Assembly (NCBI RefSeq): GCF_000515255.1
Contig: NZ_KI911559.1
Coordinates: 716,149 to 780,148, forward strand
Direction of reading: 5' to 3'
Length of the DNA stretch: 64,000 nt
Source: Rhodovibrio salinarum DSM 9154
GTDB lineage: Bacteria > Pseudomonadota > Alphaproteobacteria > Kiloniellales > Rhodovibrionaceae
Each line of letters opens with the position of its first letter. The stretch's first letter is position 1. Shown piece after piece: positions 37,763-47,207 of this stretch. A program made the translations under genes and the position numbers. Under the pieces are notes generated by a model, which did no database searches, was not told the origin of the DNA, and saw only the letters and a program-made list of their open reading frames with translations.

Positions 37763-38860
37763 ATGGCCGAACGTAAACGTCTGGGGATTCTGACCAGCGG
37801 CGGTGATTGTGCCGGGCTGAACGCGGCGATTCGGGCCGCGGCTAAGCGTGCGCAGGCGTACGGTTACGAGGTTTACGGCATCCGCGCGGGCACGGTTGGG
37901 TTGATGCACCGCCCGGTCGATGCCGTGCGGCTGGACCCGAACGATTTCGATGGCACGCTTCTGCGCAAGGGCGGCACGGTACTCGGCAGCAACAATTCCA
38001 ACGACCCGTTTCACTATGTCGACAGCGATGGCAACCGGCTCGACCGCGCCCCCGAGGTTGCGCAGGGGTACCATGAGCTGGGTCTCGATGCGTTGATCGG
38101 AATCGGCGGTGATGGGTCGATGGCGATCCTGCGCCGGCTCGCCGGGATCGGGGGCTGGAACTTCGTGGGCGTGCCCAAGACGATCGACAACGACGTCGGC
38201 GCGACCGAGGTGTCGATCGGCTACGCCAGTGCCGTCAATGTCGCGACCAACGCGCTCGACAACCTGCAGCCGACCGCGGCCAGCCACAACCGCGTGATGG
38301 TGCTGGAGGTGATGGGCCGCGACGCCGGTCACATCGCACTCGCCGCCGGTATCTCGGGCGGGGCCGACGTGATCCTGATCCCGGAGATCCCCTACAGCAT
38401 CGATGCGGTGGCCCAGCAGATCGAGGCAATCCGCAAGAGCGGGCGCAACTTCGCGCTGGTCGTCGTCGCGGAGGCGGTGCAGACGGAAAGTGGCGAACCG
38501 GTGCGCCAGCAGCATACCGGTGGCGGCACGACCTACGGCGGGATTGGGCATTATATCGGCGGGCGCATCGCGGAGGCGACCGGTGCGGAGGTGCGCGTCA
38601 CCGTCCTTGGCCACGTTCAGCGCGGCGGCATGCCGGTCAGCCGGGATCGTTTGATGGCGTCCGTGTTCGGCGTCCACGCGGTCGACCTGGTGGCGCAAGG
38701 CAAGTACGACCGCATGGTCGCCTGGCAGAACCGTCAGGTCGTCGACGTGCCGTTACAGGATGCGATCGACCAGTTCCAGGCGGTCGAGCGCGACAGCTCG
38801 CTGGTGCGTACGGCGCGTGGTCTCGGGATCTCGTTCGGGGACACGGATCCGGTACTCTAA
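37763..38860 (+). CDS. pfkA: 6-phosphofructokinase, probably ATP-dependent
   Basis: The 365-residue enzyme phosphorylates fructose-6-phosphate. It has GILTSGGDCAGLNAAIR, IGIGGDGSMAILRR, VPKTIDNDV, and EVMGRDAGHIALAAG. Gly in GGDG favours ATP over pyrophosphate (PPi enzymes usually have Asp there), while Lys in PKT is the state found in the group III subfamily; both points are inference from family knowledge. ATG 37763 begins the family sequence; the frame is open to 37610. A short T-rich hairpin (37646-37671) lies in its leader. Confidence 0.9.
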   Translation: MAERKRLGILTSGGDCAGLNAAIRAAAKRAQAYGYEVYGIRAGTVGLMHRPVDAVRLDPNDFDGTLLRKGGTVLGSNNSNDPFHYVDSDGNRLDRAPEVAQGYHELGLDALIGIGGDGSMAILRRLAGIGGWNFVGVPKTIDNDVGATEVSIGYASAVNVATNALDNLQPTAASHNRVMVLEVMGRDAGHIALAAGISGGADVILIPEIPYSIDAVAQQIEAIRKSGRNFALVVVAEAVQTESGEPVRQQHTGGGTTYGGIGHYIGGRIAEATGAEVRVTVLGHVQRGGMPVSRDRLMASVFGVHAVDLVAQGKYDRMVAWQNRQVVDVPLQDAIDQFQAVERDSSLVRTARGLGISFGDTDPVL

Positions 38861-38942
38861 GGGGTCGATTTTCTGGGAAGGACTCGGCAAGGCGTTTCGT
38901 GGTTTAATCGAAAAGTCACGCGTGCCTGCTAGAGATTGGGTC

Positions 38943-39527
38943 ATGGACACCGCGCTCGACACGCCCTTCTGGCGGTTCTCGCTGGACCTTTACGGTCGGC
39001 CGGGGGTCGATGCGGCCTGTCTGTCCCTGCAGGGGCGGCACGATCTCGACGTCAATCTGCTGCTGTTGTGCGTCTGGGCGGGGCAAACTGGCACCCGTCT
39101 GTCCCGGGCCGATGTCACGTTGTTGGCGGACAAGGTCGCTGCCTGGCAGGGCGAGGTGGTGCAGTCGCTGCGTGCCGTTCGCCGGTGGCTGAAGTCCCAG
39201 GACGCAACATCGGCCATTACGCCGTTGGCCGATGCGGCCGAACGGTTGCGCGACGGGGTCAAGGCGCAGGAGCTGGCGGCCGAGCAGCTCGAACAGGCTT
39301 TGTTGTACGAGGCGGTACAGGCCGGCGGGGTCGGTGCGCCCGCGTCAGTCGGCCCGCGGTTGGCAATGGGCAACCTCGACGCCTATTTCGCCTGTCTCAG
39401 CCGCGAACCTGGGGTGGCCGACGCTGCCGATCTGGCACAAATTCTCACCGCCGCTTTCGGCGATCGGCTGCGTCCCCTCGATGCCATCTGGCAGATGCAG
39501 GATGGCCGCGACGTTTTGCCGGCGTAA
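38943..39527 (+). CDS. TIGR02444/DUF2390 family protein
   Basis: The 194-residue protein begins TALDTPFWRFSLDLYGRPGV and continues with LQGRHDLDVNLLLLCVWAG, the start pattern of the TIGR02444 family of unknown function. It is helical with no signal peptide. It lies 82 bases after pfkA. Confidence 0.8.
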   Translation: MDTALDTPFWRFSLDLYGRPGVDAACLSLQGRHDLDVNLLLLCVWAGQTGTRLSRADVTLLADKVAAWQGEVVQSLRAVRRWLKSQDATSAITPLADAAERLRDGVKAQELAAEQLEQALLYEAVQAGGVGAPASVGPRLAMGNLDAYFACLSREPGVADAADLAQILTAAFGDRLRPLDAIWQMQDGRDVLPA

Positions 39528-39600
39528 AGAAACGGCGGCGATTGCCGGCTTGTAGTTGGATAAGAGTATCCTGGCCTACGCGACCAGGGACGGGGCGGCG

Positions 39601-40002
39601 TCAGCGTACCACCAGCACCGAGCAGGTCGCGTGCCGGACGATCTGGGAGGCATTGGAGCCGATCAGGTAGTCGCGTAGATCCGGGCGGTGGGAGTTCATG
39701 ACGATCAGGTCGCAGTTCCGTTCCTCCGCCGCCTTGCGCACGTTCCGATGGACCGAGGCACCGCGGTAGATTTCCGCTTCGACCTTAACGTCGCGTGGGA
39801 CCTGCGCGTCGACCAGGTCCTGCAGCTCGCGCGCCACGTCGTGCGCGGTCTTCTTGTCGTCTTCCGAGGCAACGTCGGAGGTCACCGTGACGACGTGTAG
39901 CGTCGCGCCATGGCGTCGCGCCTCGCCGATGGCCAGCGGCAGGGCCTTGCGCCAGGTGCTGGGCCGGTTCGGCCGGATCGGTACCAAGATGTTCTGGAAC
40001 AT
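39601..40002 (-). CDS. Universal stress protein (UspA family)
   Basis: The 133-residue single-domain protein starts MFQNILVPI and has HVVTVTSDV and the ending IVRHATCSVLVVR. The usual ATP loop G-x2-G-x9-G-S appears only as SHRPDLRDYLIGSNASQIV, without the first Gly pair, so nucleotide binding is uncertain. ATG 40002 follows GAGAGGCACG. Confidence 0.88.
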   Translation of the reverse strand: MFQNILVPIRPNRPSTWRKALPLAIGEARRHGATLHVVTVTSDVASEDDKKTAHDVARELQDLVDAQVPRDVKVEAEIYRGASVHRNVRKAAEERNCDLIVMNSHRPDLRDYLIGSNASQIVRHATCSVLVVR

Positions 40003-40103
40003 GGCGCGTGCCTCTCGCGGATGCGGTGGGCAGGTGGCCGGATTTTCGCCGGCCACGCCAGGTTAAGGCTTCCCCCGGGCGCGGGAAACCGCCGTACCGG
40101 GCA

Positions 40104-40123
40104 CCGGCAAGCCACCTTGCCGG
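40104..40123 (-). terminator. Hairpin directly after the amidase gene
   Basis: CCGGCAAG and CTTGCCGG form a perfect 8-bp stem with loop CCAC (plus-strand reading), two bases past the amidase stop. No T-tract follows on the minus strand. Confidence 0.5.
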
Positions 40124-40124
40124 C

Positions 40125-41501
40125 CTATGCGGCCGGCGGCGTGCCCAGCCGTTGGTCGCTCGTGCCCAACACGCGCTCGACCGTCTGTGCAAGCGCCAGC
40201 AGACCGGCCTCTCCGCCCGGTTGGCCGAGCAACTGCAGGCCGACCGGCATGCCCGCGGCATCCAGCCCGGCCGGAAGCGTCACACCGGCCATCGTCAGGT
40301 AGTTGCCCACGGCCGTGTTGCGCAGGGCGAAGCCGTTTGCCCTCGCAAACGCGTCGGGCGCTTGCACGGCATCGATTTCGGGTGGGGTGAGCGCGACCGT
40401 CGGCGCGACCAGGGCATCGCAATCCCGCAAGCGTTCGGCGGCCGCGCGCGAAAGCTCGGCCACGCGGGCGCGGGCGGCCAGCCACTGCCAGGCGGGCACA
40501 TCGGTCGCCTTGTCCAGGCGTTGGCGAATCGATGGGTCTACCGTGTCGAGCCACCCCGTAAGCTCGGTCGACAACAGACGGTACAGGTCGGGACCCGCCA
40601 GATTGGTGGTGCGGAAGACCTCGACCGCCGCGAGGACCTCCGGCACGTCCCGGCGCAGCAGCTTAGCGCCCGCCGCCTCCAGCTCGCGCAGCGCGCTCTC
40701 GACAGCTTCGGCGATCCCAGGGGCGGTGTCGTCCCAGACCACCTGTGCCGGCACGCACAAGCGCACGCCCGTCAGATCCGGCCGTGCCATCGGGGCCGCG
40801 CCCGGCGCGTCGCCGTTAAGGGCGCCATAGCCGATCGCCAGGTCCTGGGCGGTGCGTGCGATCAGCCCCGGCGTGTCGAGCAGGTGGCTGAGCGGCACGA
40901 TGCCCTCGGTCGGCCATTGCCCGGCGCCCATCTTCAGGCCCGCCAATCCGTTCATGGCCGCCGGGACGCGGATCGAGCCCGCCGTATCGGTGCCGAGTGC
41001 CAGCAGCGCGCTACCTTCGCGCACAGACACGGCCGCCCCGCTGGACGAACCACCGGCGACCCGCGCCCGGTTCCAGGGGTTGCGCGGGGTGCCCCAGTGC
41101 GGGTTGGTGCCCAGCCCCGAGAACGCGAACTCCACCGTGTTGGTCTTGCCCGTGATCGTGGCCAACTGCCGTCGCAGCTTGGCGACCAGCGGGCCGTCGC
41201 GTTCCCACGGCTCGGCCGGTAGGGCCTTGGGCGAACCGGCATAGGTGCGCCAGCCGGCCGCCGCATAGATGTCCTTGAGGGAAACCGGCACGCCCATCAA
41301 CGGCCCCGTGGTCGCGCCCGCCTGCCGCGCGGCGTCGGCTGCCGCGGCCTGGGCGCGGGTCGTCTCGGGCGTCCAGGCGGCATAGGCGTTGAGTGCGGGA
41401 TCGTGTGCGGCGATCGCCTGCTCGGCGAGGTCAGAGGCGCTCAGATGCTGTTCGGCAAGCGCGCGCATGGCGGCGGCGAGGTCGGTGGCGGCTTCGGGCA
41501 T
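40125..41501 (-). CDS. Amidase-signature family hydrolase
   Basis: The 458-residue protein has the Ser-cisSer-Lys triad of amidase-signature enzymes: the Lys in GVPVSLKDIYAAAGW, the loop VAGGSSSGAAVSVREG, and LGTDTAGSIRVPAA (the second position is Ala where Gly is common). It hydrolyses an amide, perhaps of a small or plant-like compound, but no residue fixes the substrate and it is not beside gatB or gatC, so it is not called GatA. ATG 41501 matches the family start; the frame is open to 41684. Confidence 0.88.
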   Translation of the reverse strand: MPEAATDLAAAMRALAEQHLSASDLAEQAIAAHDPALNAYAAWTPETTRAQAAAADAARQAGATTGPLMGVPVSLKDIYAAAGWRTYAGSPKALPAEPWERDGPLVAKLRRQLATITGKTNTVEFAFSGLGTNPHWGTPRNPWNRARVAGGSSSGAAVSVREGSALLALGTDTAGSIRVPAAMNGLAGLKMGAGQWPTEGIVPLSHLLDTPGLIARTAQDLAIGYGALNGDAPGAAPMARPDLTGVRLCVPAQVVWDDTAPGIAEAVESALRELEAAGAKLLRRDVPEVLAAVEVFRTTNLAGPDLYRLLSTELTGWLDTVDPSIRQRLDKATDVPAWQWLAARARVAELSRAAAERLRDCDALVAPTVALTPPEIDAVQAPDAFARANGFALRNTAVGNYLTMAGVTLPAGLDAAGMPVGLQLLGQPGGEAGLLALAQTVERVLGTSDQRLGTPPAA

Positions 41502-41969
41502 GAGGGGCGGCTTGGTCGACGGGTGAACGGGGAAGGGGTCTCGCCAGTCTAGCGCGCTGTGCCGCCGGCTGTCGTGGTCGCGTGAAAATGCCCAGCCTTC
41601 GGCAAGAGACTTAGCTTGATTTCTGTTAACAACAGAATGTGGGTTTATGGCGAATGCTTGGCCTTTCCCACATCGGTTTACCAAGAATTAAGATCTGAAA
41701 TACCTAATACTTGGTAATACAGTCCGCCTTGAGCGTCGTATAGGGTCAATGGAGTCGAAAGAGCGCGTGGACTGGGACGCGCTGTGACCGACCCCCGGTC
41801 GACGTGACCCAGTCCGGCTCTGCTGCGGTCATGGCGCCTGGCGTCGGCCGACCGCACGCCCGATGCGCGCCTGCGGGGTGCATATCGGGCGGGTGCCTAC
41901 AAGACGGGGTGGCGCCGAGGGGGTGCTCCTCCGCAAGCCGCGCGCATCGGCGCGCAGAAGGGAAGCGAT
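41502..41969. other. AT-rich intergenic region with two inverted repeats
   Basis: GC falls from 41600 to 41740. TTCTGTT-AAC-AACAGAA lies at 41621-41637 and TTACCAAG/CTTGGTAA at 41678-41685 and 41710-41717. These may be operators for the amidase gene, which starts 120 bases away. From 41760 on the DNA is GC-rich; I see no gene there. Confidence 0.45.
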
Positions 41970-42233
41970 ATGTCGGGCAACAGCCGCCGGACGCTGGAAC
42001 TAGTCTACTCGAATGGCAGGCCGGTTGGCGTCGTCGAACCTGAGACGGAAAACGGACACGGCCAGCACCGCGACACGGATGATACGACGCGCGCGATCGA
42101 GCGGTTCCTGACCTATCTCTATGGAGAGTTGAAGACCTCGGAGAAACGTCACGCAGCCCACCTCGTCGGCGCCGCGATTCTGGCGCTACGTGACGAGTTT
42201 GACGGCGAGGAAGGGGGACAGGTGCATCCGTGA
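41970..42233 (+). CDS. Small hypothetical protein
   Basis: The 87-residue product is acidic at the end and includes a helix AIERFLTYLYGELKTSEKRH. ATG 41970 follows AAGGGAAGCGAT, a good ribosome-binding site. No membrane segment or known family is visible. It ends 23 bases from the convergent next gene. Confidence 0.55.
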   Translation: MSGNSRRTLELVYSNGRPVGVVEPETENGHGQHRDTDDTTRAIERFLTYLYGELKTSEKRHAAHLVGAAILALRDEFDGEEGGQVHP

Positions 42234-42256
42234 GCCGCGTACGGGGACCCGTCGTG

Positions 42257-42724
42257 TCAGCTGTCGCCGGCGGATGGCCAGCCATCGGGCATGACGCCGG
42301 CGACCTTCACATGGCCTGTGCGCAGGGCCGCCATTAAGTCGCGGACGCCCGCCTGCATCGCCTCATGCCGTGTCCGGGCGGCCTCGAGCATCTCGATCTG
42401 TTTGGACTCCGGCAACCCGTCGACCTCCGCGAGGTCGAGTGTGGCGGCAAGGTAGCGGGCCTTCGCCTTGGCGGCCTTTTCGATCACCCTCTGCACCTCG
42501 CGCGGGGTGACCTCGACCAGCGTTTCCCGGATTTGCGTCCGTTCGGCCCGTTGGATGGTCTGTTCCAGGGCGTGCAGATAGTCCGACAGCGTCGGCTCGG
42601 CTGGCCGGTCGGGCCTCGGCAGGGCGGTTGCCTCGGGCTCGCGGTCGCTGGCGGTGAACAGATCCGCGAACGGACGACGGCGGTTGCCGGGGCGGCCGCC
42701 GTCGAAGATCGTTGCTGCGGTCAT
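42257..42724 (-). CDS. Hypothetical coiled-coil protein
   Basis: The 155-residue product starts TAATIFDGGRPGNRRRPFADL and is then mainly helix (about 55-140) with EQTIQRAERTQIRETLVE and IEKAAKAKARYLA. It could be a flagellar or phasin-like helper, but I have no family match. ATG 42724 is preferred to the one at 42778. Confidence 0.5.
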   Translation of the reverse strand: MTAATIFDGGRPGNRRRPFADLFTASDREPEATALPRPDRPAEPTLSDYLHALEQTIQRAERTQIRETLVEVTPREVQRVIEKAAKAKARYLAATLDLAEVDGLPESKQIEMLEAARTRHEAMQAGVRDLMAALRTGHVKVAGVMPDGWPSAGDS

Positions 42725-43004
42725 GGGCGCCTCGTCTTTTCCGGTTGGGCATCGGGCACGCTCGAATGCAGTCGCCATGCATGCGACGTGCCAGCTTGCC
42801 GGTTATCCCCAAGGCCCACGGGTTCCGGGCGAATTGGCTCGCGACCTCTGGCATGCGTGCGGTTTGCCCGGTCGAAATCGCCGGGCAGTTTCTGCCTGCT
42901 GGCGGTCGGCCGGTCGCTGTCCTACATAACCGGGGACGGCTACCGATATGAGCGGAACAGCAGGTTCGCCCTTCGCACACCAACTGCCTTGGAAAGGCCG
43001 GCTC

Positions 43005-43529
43005 ATGGTCGATCAGCGCGCCGTGCCATCGGATATCGCCGATTTCGATCTTACGATCTGCGGGATCGATGAACTGCACCACCACAGCACGGCACCGATC
43101 ACGCACGTGCTGTCGATCCTGGACCCGGAAGCGCCGGTCCCACAGGCGTTCGAGGGATATGCTGCCCTGCGCCAGCACTGGGTGCTGCGGTTTCACGACG
43201 TGAGCGCCCCGATCGGGGATGCCCGTGTGCCGGAGCAGGCGGACGTCGAGCAGGTCTTGGCATTCGCCGCGGAACTACAGGTGGGAGCCCCGAACGCGCA
43301 TCTTCTCGTGCATTGCCATGCCGGCGTCTCCCGCTCCACTGCGGCGGCGGCGATCCTGCTGGCTCAGCGCAATCCAGGGAAGGAGGCGGAGGCCTTTCAA
43401 TATGTCGCCCGCATCCGACCCGGCGCCTGGCCCAACCGGCGCATGGTCGAGATCGCCGACCGTTTGATGCACTGCGACGGGCGCCTGATCGAGGGTCTGC
43501 GGGCGATGCCTCGTGTGGGGGCCCCCTAG
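43005..43529 (+). CDS. Protein tyrosine/dual-specificity phosphatase-like protein
   Basis: The 174-residue protein contains the phosphate-binding signature LVHCHAGVSRSTAAAAILL (HCx5RS), which is the catalytic loop of cysteine phosphatases. The preceding THVLSILDPEAP and LRFHDVSAPIGD segments fit the DSP fold, with a possible general-acid Asp in that loop. ATG 43005 follows GGAAAGG; an ATG at 42948 would add 19 residues. It precedes an adenylate-cyclase gene, so both may serve signalling. Confidence 0.82.
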   Translation: MVDQRAVPSDIADFDLTICGIDELHHHSTAPITHVLSILDPEAPVPQAFEGYAALRQHWVLRFHDVSAPIGDARVPEQADVEQVLAFAAELQVGAPNAHLLVHCHAGVSRSTAAAAILLAQRNPGKEAEAFQYVARIRPGAWPNRRMVEIADRLMHCDGRLIEGLRAMPRVGAP

Positions 43530-43595
43530 AGACGCCGCAGCGGGCGGGCTATGCTGTCGTAGCTGCGCCTGAGGACACGGGCGGCCAAACCGGGG

Positions 43596-44936
43596 GTGAG
43601 TGCAGTGTCCGACGTCCAGCCGAAGGCGCTGTTCGCCCGGGCCGAGGTTCAGGCCGAACGGACGGTTTCGGTGTTGCGCATGGCGATCGCGCTGGCGCTG
43701 GTGCTGGTGTTCTTCGCCGTTCTGCGCGAGGCGCCGGCCGGCGAGCCGATGCTGGTCCGGCAGTGGTTGTCCGCCGGTGCGACCATGAGCGCCTATTTCC
43801 TGCTCGGCGCGGCCTCGTTTCTGGCGATCCGGCGCGGGCTTTACCGCCCCTGGATGGCTTGGATCGCGGTGACCGGCGATTGCCTGTTCCCGCTCGTGAA
43901 CATCTGGCTAGGGCTGGCCAACACGGGCCTGCCGACCGGCTTCCTGATCATTCTGCCGCCGGTCTGGCTGGCCCCCGTCGTGCTCGCCTTTGGCGCGTTG
44001 CGCTTCAATCCTTGGCTGCAGGGATACGTCCTGTTGTTACTTGTCGGCGGGCTGGCGGGGCTCGCTTATCTGGAGGCGCCGATGGGCGGCGAGGCGTCGC
44101 CGGCGCTGATCGCCAAGTTCACCTCGTTTTCGCCCAACGTGATACGCCTGTGCATGTTGGCGCTTGCGGCCGGTGTGTTGCTGGTCGCCGCCCTGCGTGC
44201 CCGTAGCCTGTTGCGAGGTGCGATCGCGGAGACCTATCGGCGGATCAACTTGACCCGCTATCTGCCGGCTGAGGTCGCCGAACGCCTGGCACAGGGCGGC
44301 CTGAAGGAACTGACGGGCGGGCGTCGGCAAACGGTCGCGGTGCTGTTCGTAGACCTGCGGGGGTTCACCCGGCGCGCGGAGGGGATGAGCCCGGAGGAGG
44401 TGGGAGCCTTCGTTACCGAGTTCCGGCGACGGGTGCGCCGGGCGGCGGAAGCCTCGGGCGGGACGATCGACAAGTTCATCGGCGATGCCGCGATGATCGT
44501 ATTCGGCCTGCTGAAAGAGGAGGGCCCGCCGAACGCGCGCGGGGCGCTGGCCTGCGCTGACCGGATTCTGTTGGAGATGGCCGATTGGAACCGGGGCGAG
44601 GCGTCCTCGGAGCCTGTTGCTGTCAGCGTCGGGCTGCACTGGGGGCCCGCCTTCTGCGGGGCGGTCGGCGATCAGAGCCGGCTCGAGTTCACCGTGCTCG
44701 GGGATACCGTCAATATCGCAGCCCGATTGCAGGAATACGCGAAGTGCGAAGGCGTATCGGTCGTGGTGTCCGCTGCGACTCTGCAGGCCGCCGAGCGCGT
44801 GCCGGGGCGGCACTGGCGCGAGTTGCCGGAGGTCACGCTGCGCGGCCGCCGGGATGGCGTGCGGGCCTTTGCAACCGCCGAGCCGCTCGACGGTGCTCCC
44901 GCACGTGAAAGCGAAGCTCGTCAAAGCGCCGATTGA
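43596..44936 (+). CDS. Membrane-anchored class III adenylate/guanylate cyclase
   Basis: The 446-residue protein has about six membrane helices (residues 25-205) and a C-terminal cyclase domain (about 240-410) with AVLFVDLRGFTRRAEGM, DKFIGDAAMIVFG and EFTVLGDTVNIAARL. The Asp pair that binds metal (VDLRG, GDA) is present. It probably makes cAMP, but the base-choosing residues were not resolved. GTG at 43596 or GTG at 43605 is the start, and GGGGGTGA precedes the second. It follows the phosphatase gene by 66 bases. Confidence 0.88.
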   Translation: MSAVSDVQPKALFARAEVQAERTVSVLRMAIALALVLVFFAVLREAPAGEPMLVRQWLSAGATMSAYFLLGAASFLAIRRGLYRPWMAWIAVTGDCLFPLVNIWLGLANTGLPTGFLIILPPVWLAPVVLAFGALRFNPWLQGYVLLLLVGGLAGLAYLEAPMGGEASPALIAKFTSFSPNVIRLCMLALAAGVLLVAALRARSLLRGAIAETYRRINLTRYLPAEVAERLAQGGLKELTGGRRQTVAVLFVDLRGFTRRAEGMSPEEVGAFVTEFRRRVRRAAEASGGTIDKFIGDAAMIVFGLLKEEGPPNARGALACADRILLEMADWNRGEASSEPVAVSVGLHWGPAFCGAVGDQSRLEFTVLGDTVNIAARLQEYAKCEGVSVVVSAATLQAAERVPGRHWRELPEVTLRGRRDGVRAFATAEPLDGAPARESEARQSAD

Positions 44937-44952
44937 TTACGCGTCAGGCCGC

Positions 44953-45255
44953 CTATTTCCACTCCAGGAAGGCGCGGAAGTGGTTTTCCAGCGCGCCCTG
45001 GATGATTTGTCGCCACTTCGGCGGCACGGCGGAGACGGTGCCGTTGGTCGGCCAGAGCCGGCCGGATTTGAGGTCGCACCAGCCGCCGTAATCGAAATCC
45101 CGCTTGTCGCGACCGCGCAGGATGTTGCCGTGACCCGAATTGGAGATCAGCAGCAATAGCTGGTCGCTCGAAAAGCAATAGGCGATCTTGGAGCGCGGCT
45201 TGATTGTGCCGAGCGGGCGTACTTCCACGTCGCCGGGGCGGGGCTGCAGGTCCAT
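44953..45255 (-). CDS. Conserved-looking hypothetical protein beside panC
   Basis: The 100-residue product starts DLQPRPGDVEVRPLGTI and has a Lys/Arg/Trp-rich body with FDYGGWCDLKSGRLWP. No signal peptide or membrane helix. ATG 45255 sits 8 bases past the panC end, so it is probably in the panB-panC operon. The family is unknown to me. Confidence 0.55.
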   Translation of the reverse strand: MDLQPRPGDVEVRPLGTIKPRSKIAYCFSSDQLLLLISNSGHGNILRGRDKRDFDYGGWCDLKSGRLWPTNGTVSAVPPKWRQIIQGALENHFRAFLEWK

Positions 45256-45263
45256 CGGTGCGC

Positions 45264-46157
45264 TCAGCCCGCGTCTGGGACGACCGGCAGATTGTCGATC
45301 AGCCGCACGCCGTCCAGCCACGCCGCAGCCAGCAGCCGTGCCGGACGGTCAACGTGGGTCAGCGGCGCCAGATCCTCGGCCGCGCGCAAATCCAGGTAAT
45401 CGATCGCCTCGAAGCCGGCATGACCCAGGCGTGCCCGCCCCTTGGCCAGGATCGTGCTGGACGCGCCTTCCCCGGTGGCGAGCGCCGCCGCGCTGTCGCG
45501 CAGCACGGCGTAGAGTTCCGCCGCGCGGACCCGGGCTTCGGCACTCAGTTGCCGGTTGCGCGAGGAGAGCGCCAGTCCATCGGCTTCGCGCACCGTGGTT
45601 ACGCCGTCGATCTCCACGGGGATGTCCAGGTCCCGGACCAGGCGCTGGACGGTGATCAGCTGCTGATAATCCTTTTCGCCAAAGGCCGCGACGTCGGGCA
45701 GGGACTGCAGCAGCAGCTTGGTAACCACGGTTGCGACGCCGGCGAAGTGGCCCGGACGGTGCGCGCCCTCCAGCGGTTCGGTCACCTGTCCGACGTGCAC
45801 GCTGGTGGAGAAGGTGTCCGGGTACATCTGCTCCACACCCGGCGCGAACAGCAGATCGCAGCCGTTGGCCGCTAGTTGCGCGCGGTCGCTCGCCTCGTCG
45901 CGCGGGTAGGCGGCCAGATCGTCCGGCCGGTCGAATTGCTTGGGATTGACGAACACGCTCGCGATCACGTGGGTGCAGCGCGACCGGGCGTGCCGGATCA
46001 GCGCCAGATGGCCGTCGTGCAGCGCGCCCATGGTCGGCACCAGGGCCACGCTCTCCCCGCGCCGGCGCATGCTGCGCACGTGCCCACGCAGATCGGCGAC
46101 CGTGCGGACGACCGGCAGCTCGGTCTGGCTAGCGCTTTGTATCGCGGCTCGGCTCAT
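45264..46157 (-). CDS. panC: Pantoate-beta-alanine ligase
   Basis: The 297-residue enzyme makes pantothenate from pantoate, beta-alanine and ATP. It has VALVPTMGALHDGHLALIRHA, SVFVNPKQF, LLFAPGVEQMYPDTFSTSVHV and GEKDYQQL with SSRNRQLSAEARVRA. Length is normal. It follows panB by 32 bases. Confidence 0.96.
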   Translation of the reverse strand: MSRAAIQSASQTELPVVRTVADLRGHVRSMRRRGESVALVPTMGALHDGHLALIRHARSRCTHVIASVFVNPKQFDRPDDLAAYPRDEASDRAQLAANGCDLLFAPGVEQMYPDTFSTSVHVGQVTEPLEGAHRPGHFAGVATVVTKLLLQSLPDVAAFGEKDYQQLITVQRLVRDLDIPVEIDGVTTVREADGLALSSRNRQLSAEARVRAAELYAVLRDSAAALATGEGASSTILAKGRARLGHAGFEAIDYLDLRAAEDLAPLTHVDRPARLLAAAWLDGVRLIDNLPVVPDAG

Positions 46158-46189
46158 CGGCGCGCTCGCATTTGTCGGCGGAACAACGG

Positions 46190-47038
46190 TCAGCCCTGAC
46201 GCGGCCGGGTGACGTGTGTGGCCTCGGGGAAGGTGCGGTCGCGCACCTCCTCCGCGTATTGCCGTACCGCGGTGTCGATCGCCTGGTCCAGACGGGCGTA
46301 GTGCTTGACGAAGCGCGGCGTCTGTTCGCCGAACAGGCCCAGCATGTCCTCACTGACCAGCACCTGGCCGTCGCAATCGGCCGAGGCGCCGATGCCGATC
46401 GTGGGGATCTTGACGGCCCGGGTGATCTCGCGGGCCAGCGGCTCGACCACCCCCTCAACGACCAGGGCAAACGCGCCGGCGCGCGCGACCGCGGTGGCAT
46501 CGGCGCGGATTCGTTCGGCCGCCGCGTCGTCGCGGCCTTGAATTCGGAACCCGCCCAACTGGTTCACCGCTTGCGGGGTCAGGCCGACATGGCCCATCAC
46601 TGGAATGCCGCGCGCGATCAGGAAACGGATGGTCTCCGCCATATCCTGACCGCCTTCGAGTTTGACCGCCGAGGCGCCGGTTTCCGCCAGCACGCGCGCG
46701 GCCGTGCGGAACGCCTGCTCGGGGCTCTCCTGATAGCTGCCGAACGGCAGGTCGACCACCACCAACGCACGCTCGGCCGCCTTCGCGACCGCGCGACCGT
46801 GATTGATCATCATGTCCACGCTGACGTCGAGCGTGGTGTCCATGCCGTAGACCGCCATCCCCAGGCTGTCGCCGACCAGCAGCACTTCGGCGTGGGCGTC
46901 CAGTAGGTGCGCCATCGGCGCGGTATAGGCGGTCAGGCAGACGAGCGGTGTCCCGCCTTTGCGCGCTTGTATGTCGCGCACGTTGATCGGACGGGCGGGG
47001 CGGCGGTCGGACCCGGCAGTGGCGGTTGGATCGCTCAC
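46190..47038 (-). CDS. panB: 3-methyl-2-oxobutanoate hydroxymethyltransferase
   Basis: The 282-residue enzyme makes ketopantoate. It has [55 protein letters not shown], and the active-site [21 protein letters not shown] 47038 follows AAGGGCG and gives a normal N-terminus; the open frame runs on to 47161 without a family-like sequence. It is upstream of panC. Confidence 0.94.
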   Translation of the reverse strand: MSDPTATAGSDRRPARPINVRDIQARKGGTPLVCLTAYTAPMAHLLDAHAEVLLVGDSLGMAVYGMDTTLDVSVDMMINHGRAVAKAAERALVVVDLPFGSYQESPEQAFRTAARVLAETGASAVKLEGGQDMAETIRFLIARGIPVMGHVGLTPQAVNQLGGFRIQGRDDAAAERIRADATAVARAGAFALVVEGVVEPLAREITRAVKIPTIGIGASADCDGQVLVSEDMLGLFGEQTPRFVKHYARLDQAIDTAVRQYAEEVRDRTFPEATHVTRPRQG

Positions 47039-47207
47039 GTCAGGACGCCCTTTTGCTGTTGGGCTTGAGGGAGACCGGTGCGGGCCGCATCGGGCACGCC
47101 TCTCCGCAGAGAGGAACTTTGTACATACCTGTCTTTCACGGTGCAAACCCGCCGCCAACAAGGCTGGCGAATGTTAGGGGCGTATGCGCGAAGAGGTGGA
47201 AGCCGTT

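Noticed and set aside
40125-41501. GatA subunit of Glu-tRNA amidotransferase
   Set aside because: It belongs to the same superfamily, but there is no gatC/gatB partner and TDTAGS departs from GatA's TDTGGS, so it is called a general amidase.
41621-41637. LexA box in the amidase upstream region
   Set aside because: The TTCTGTT-AAC-AACAGAA symmetry does not match the alphaproteobacterial GTTC-N7-GTTC pattern.
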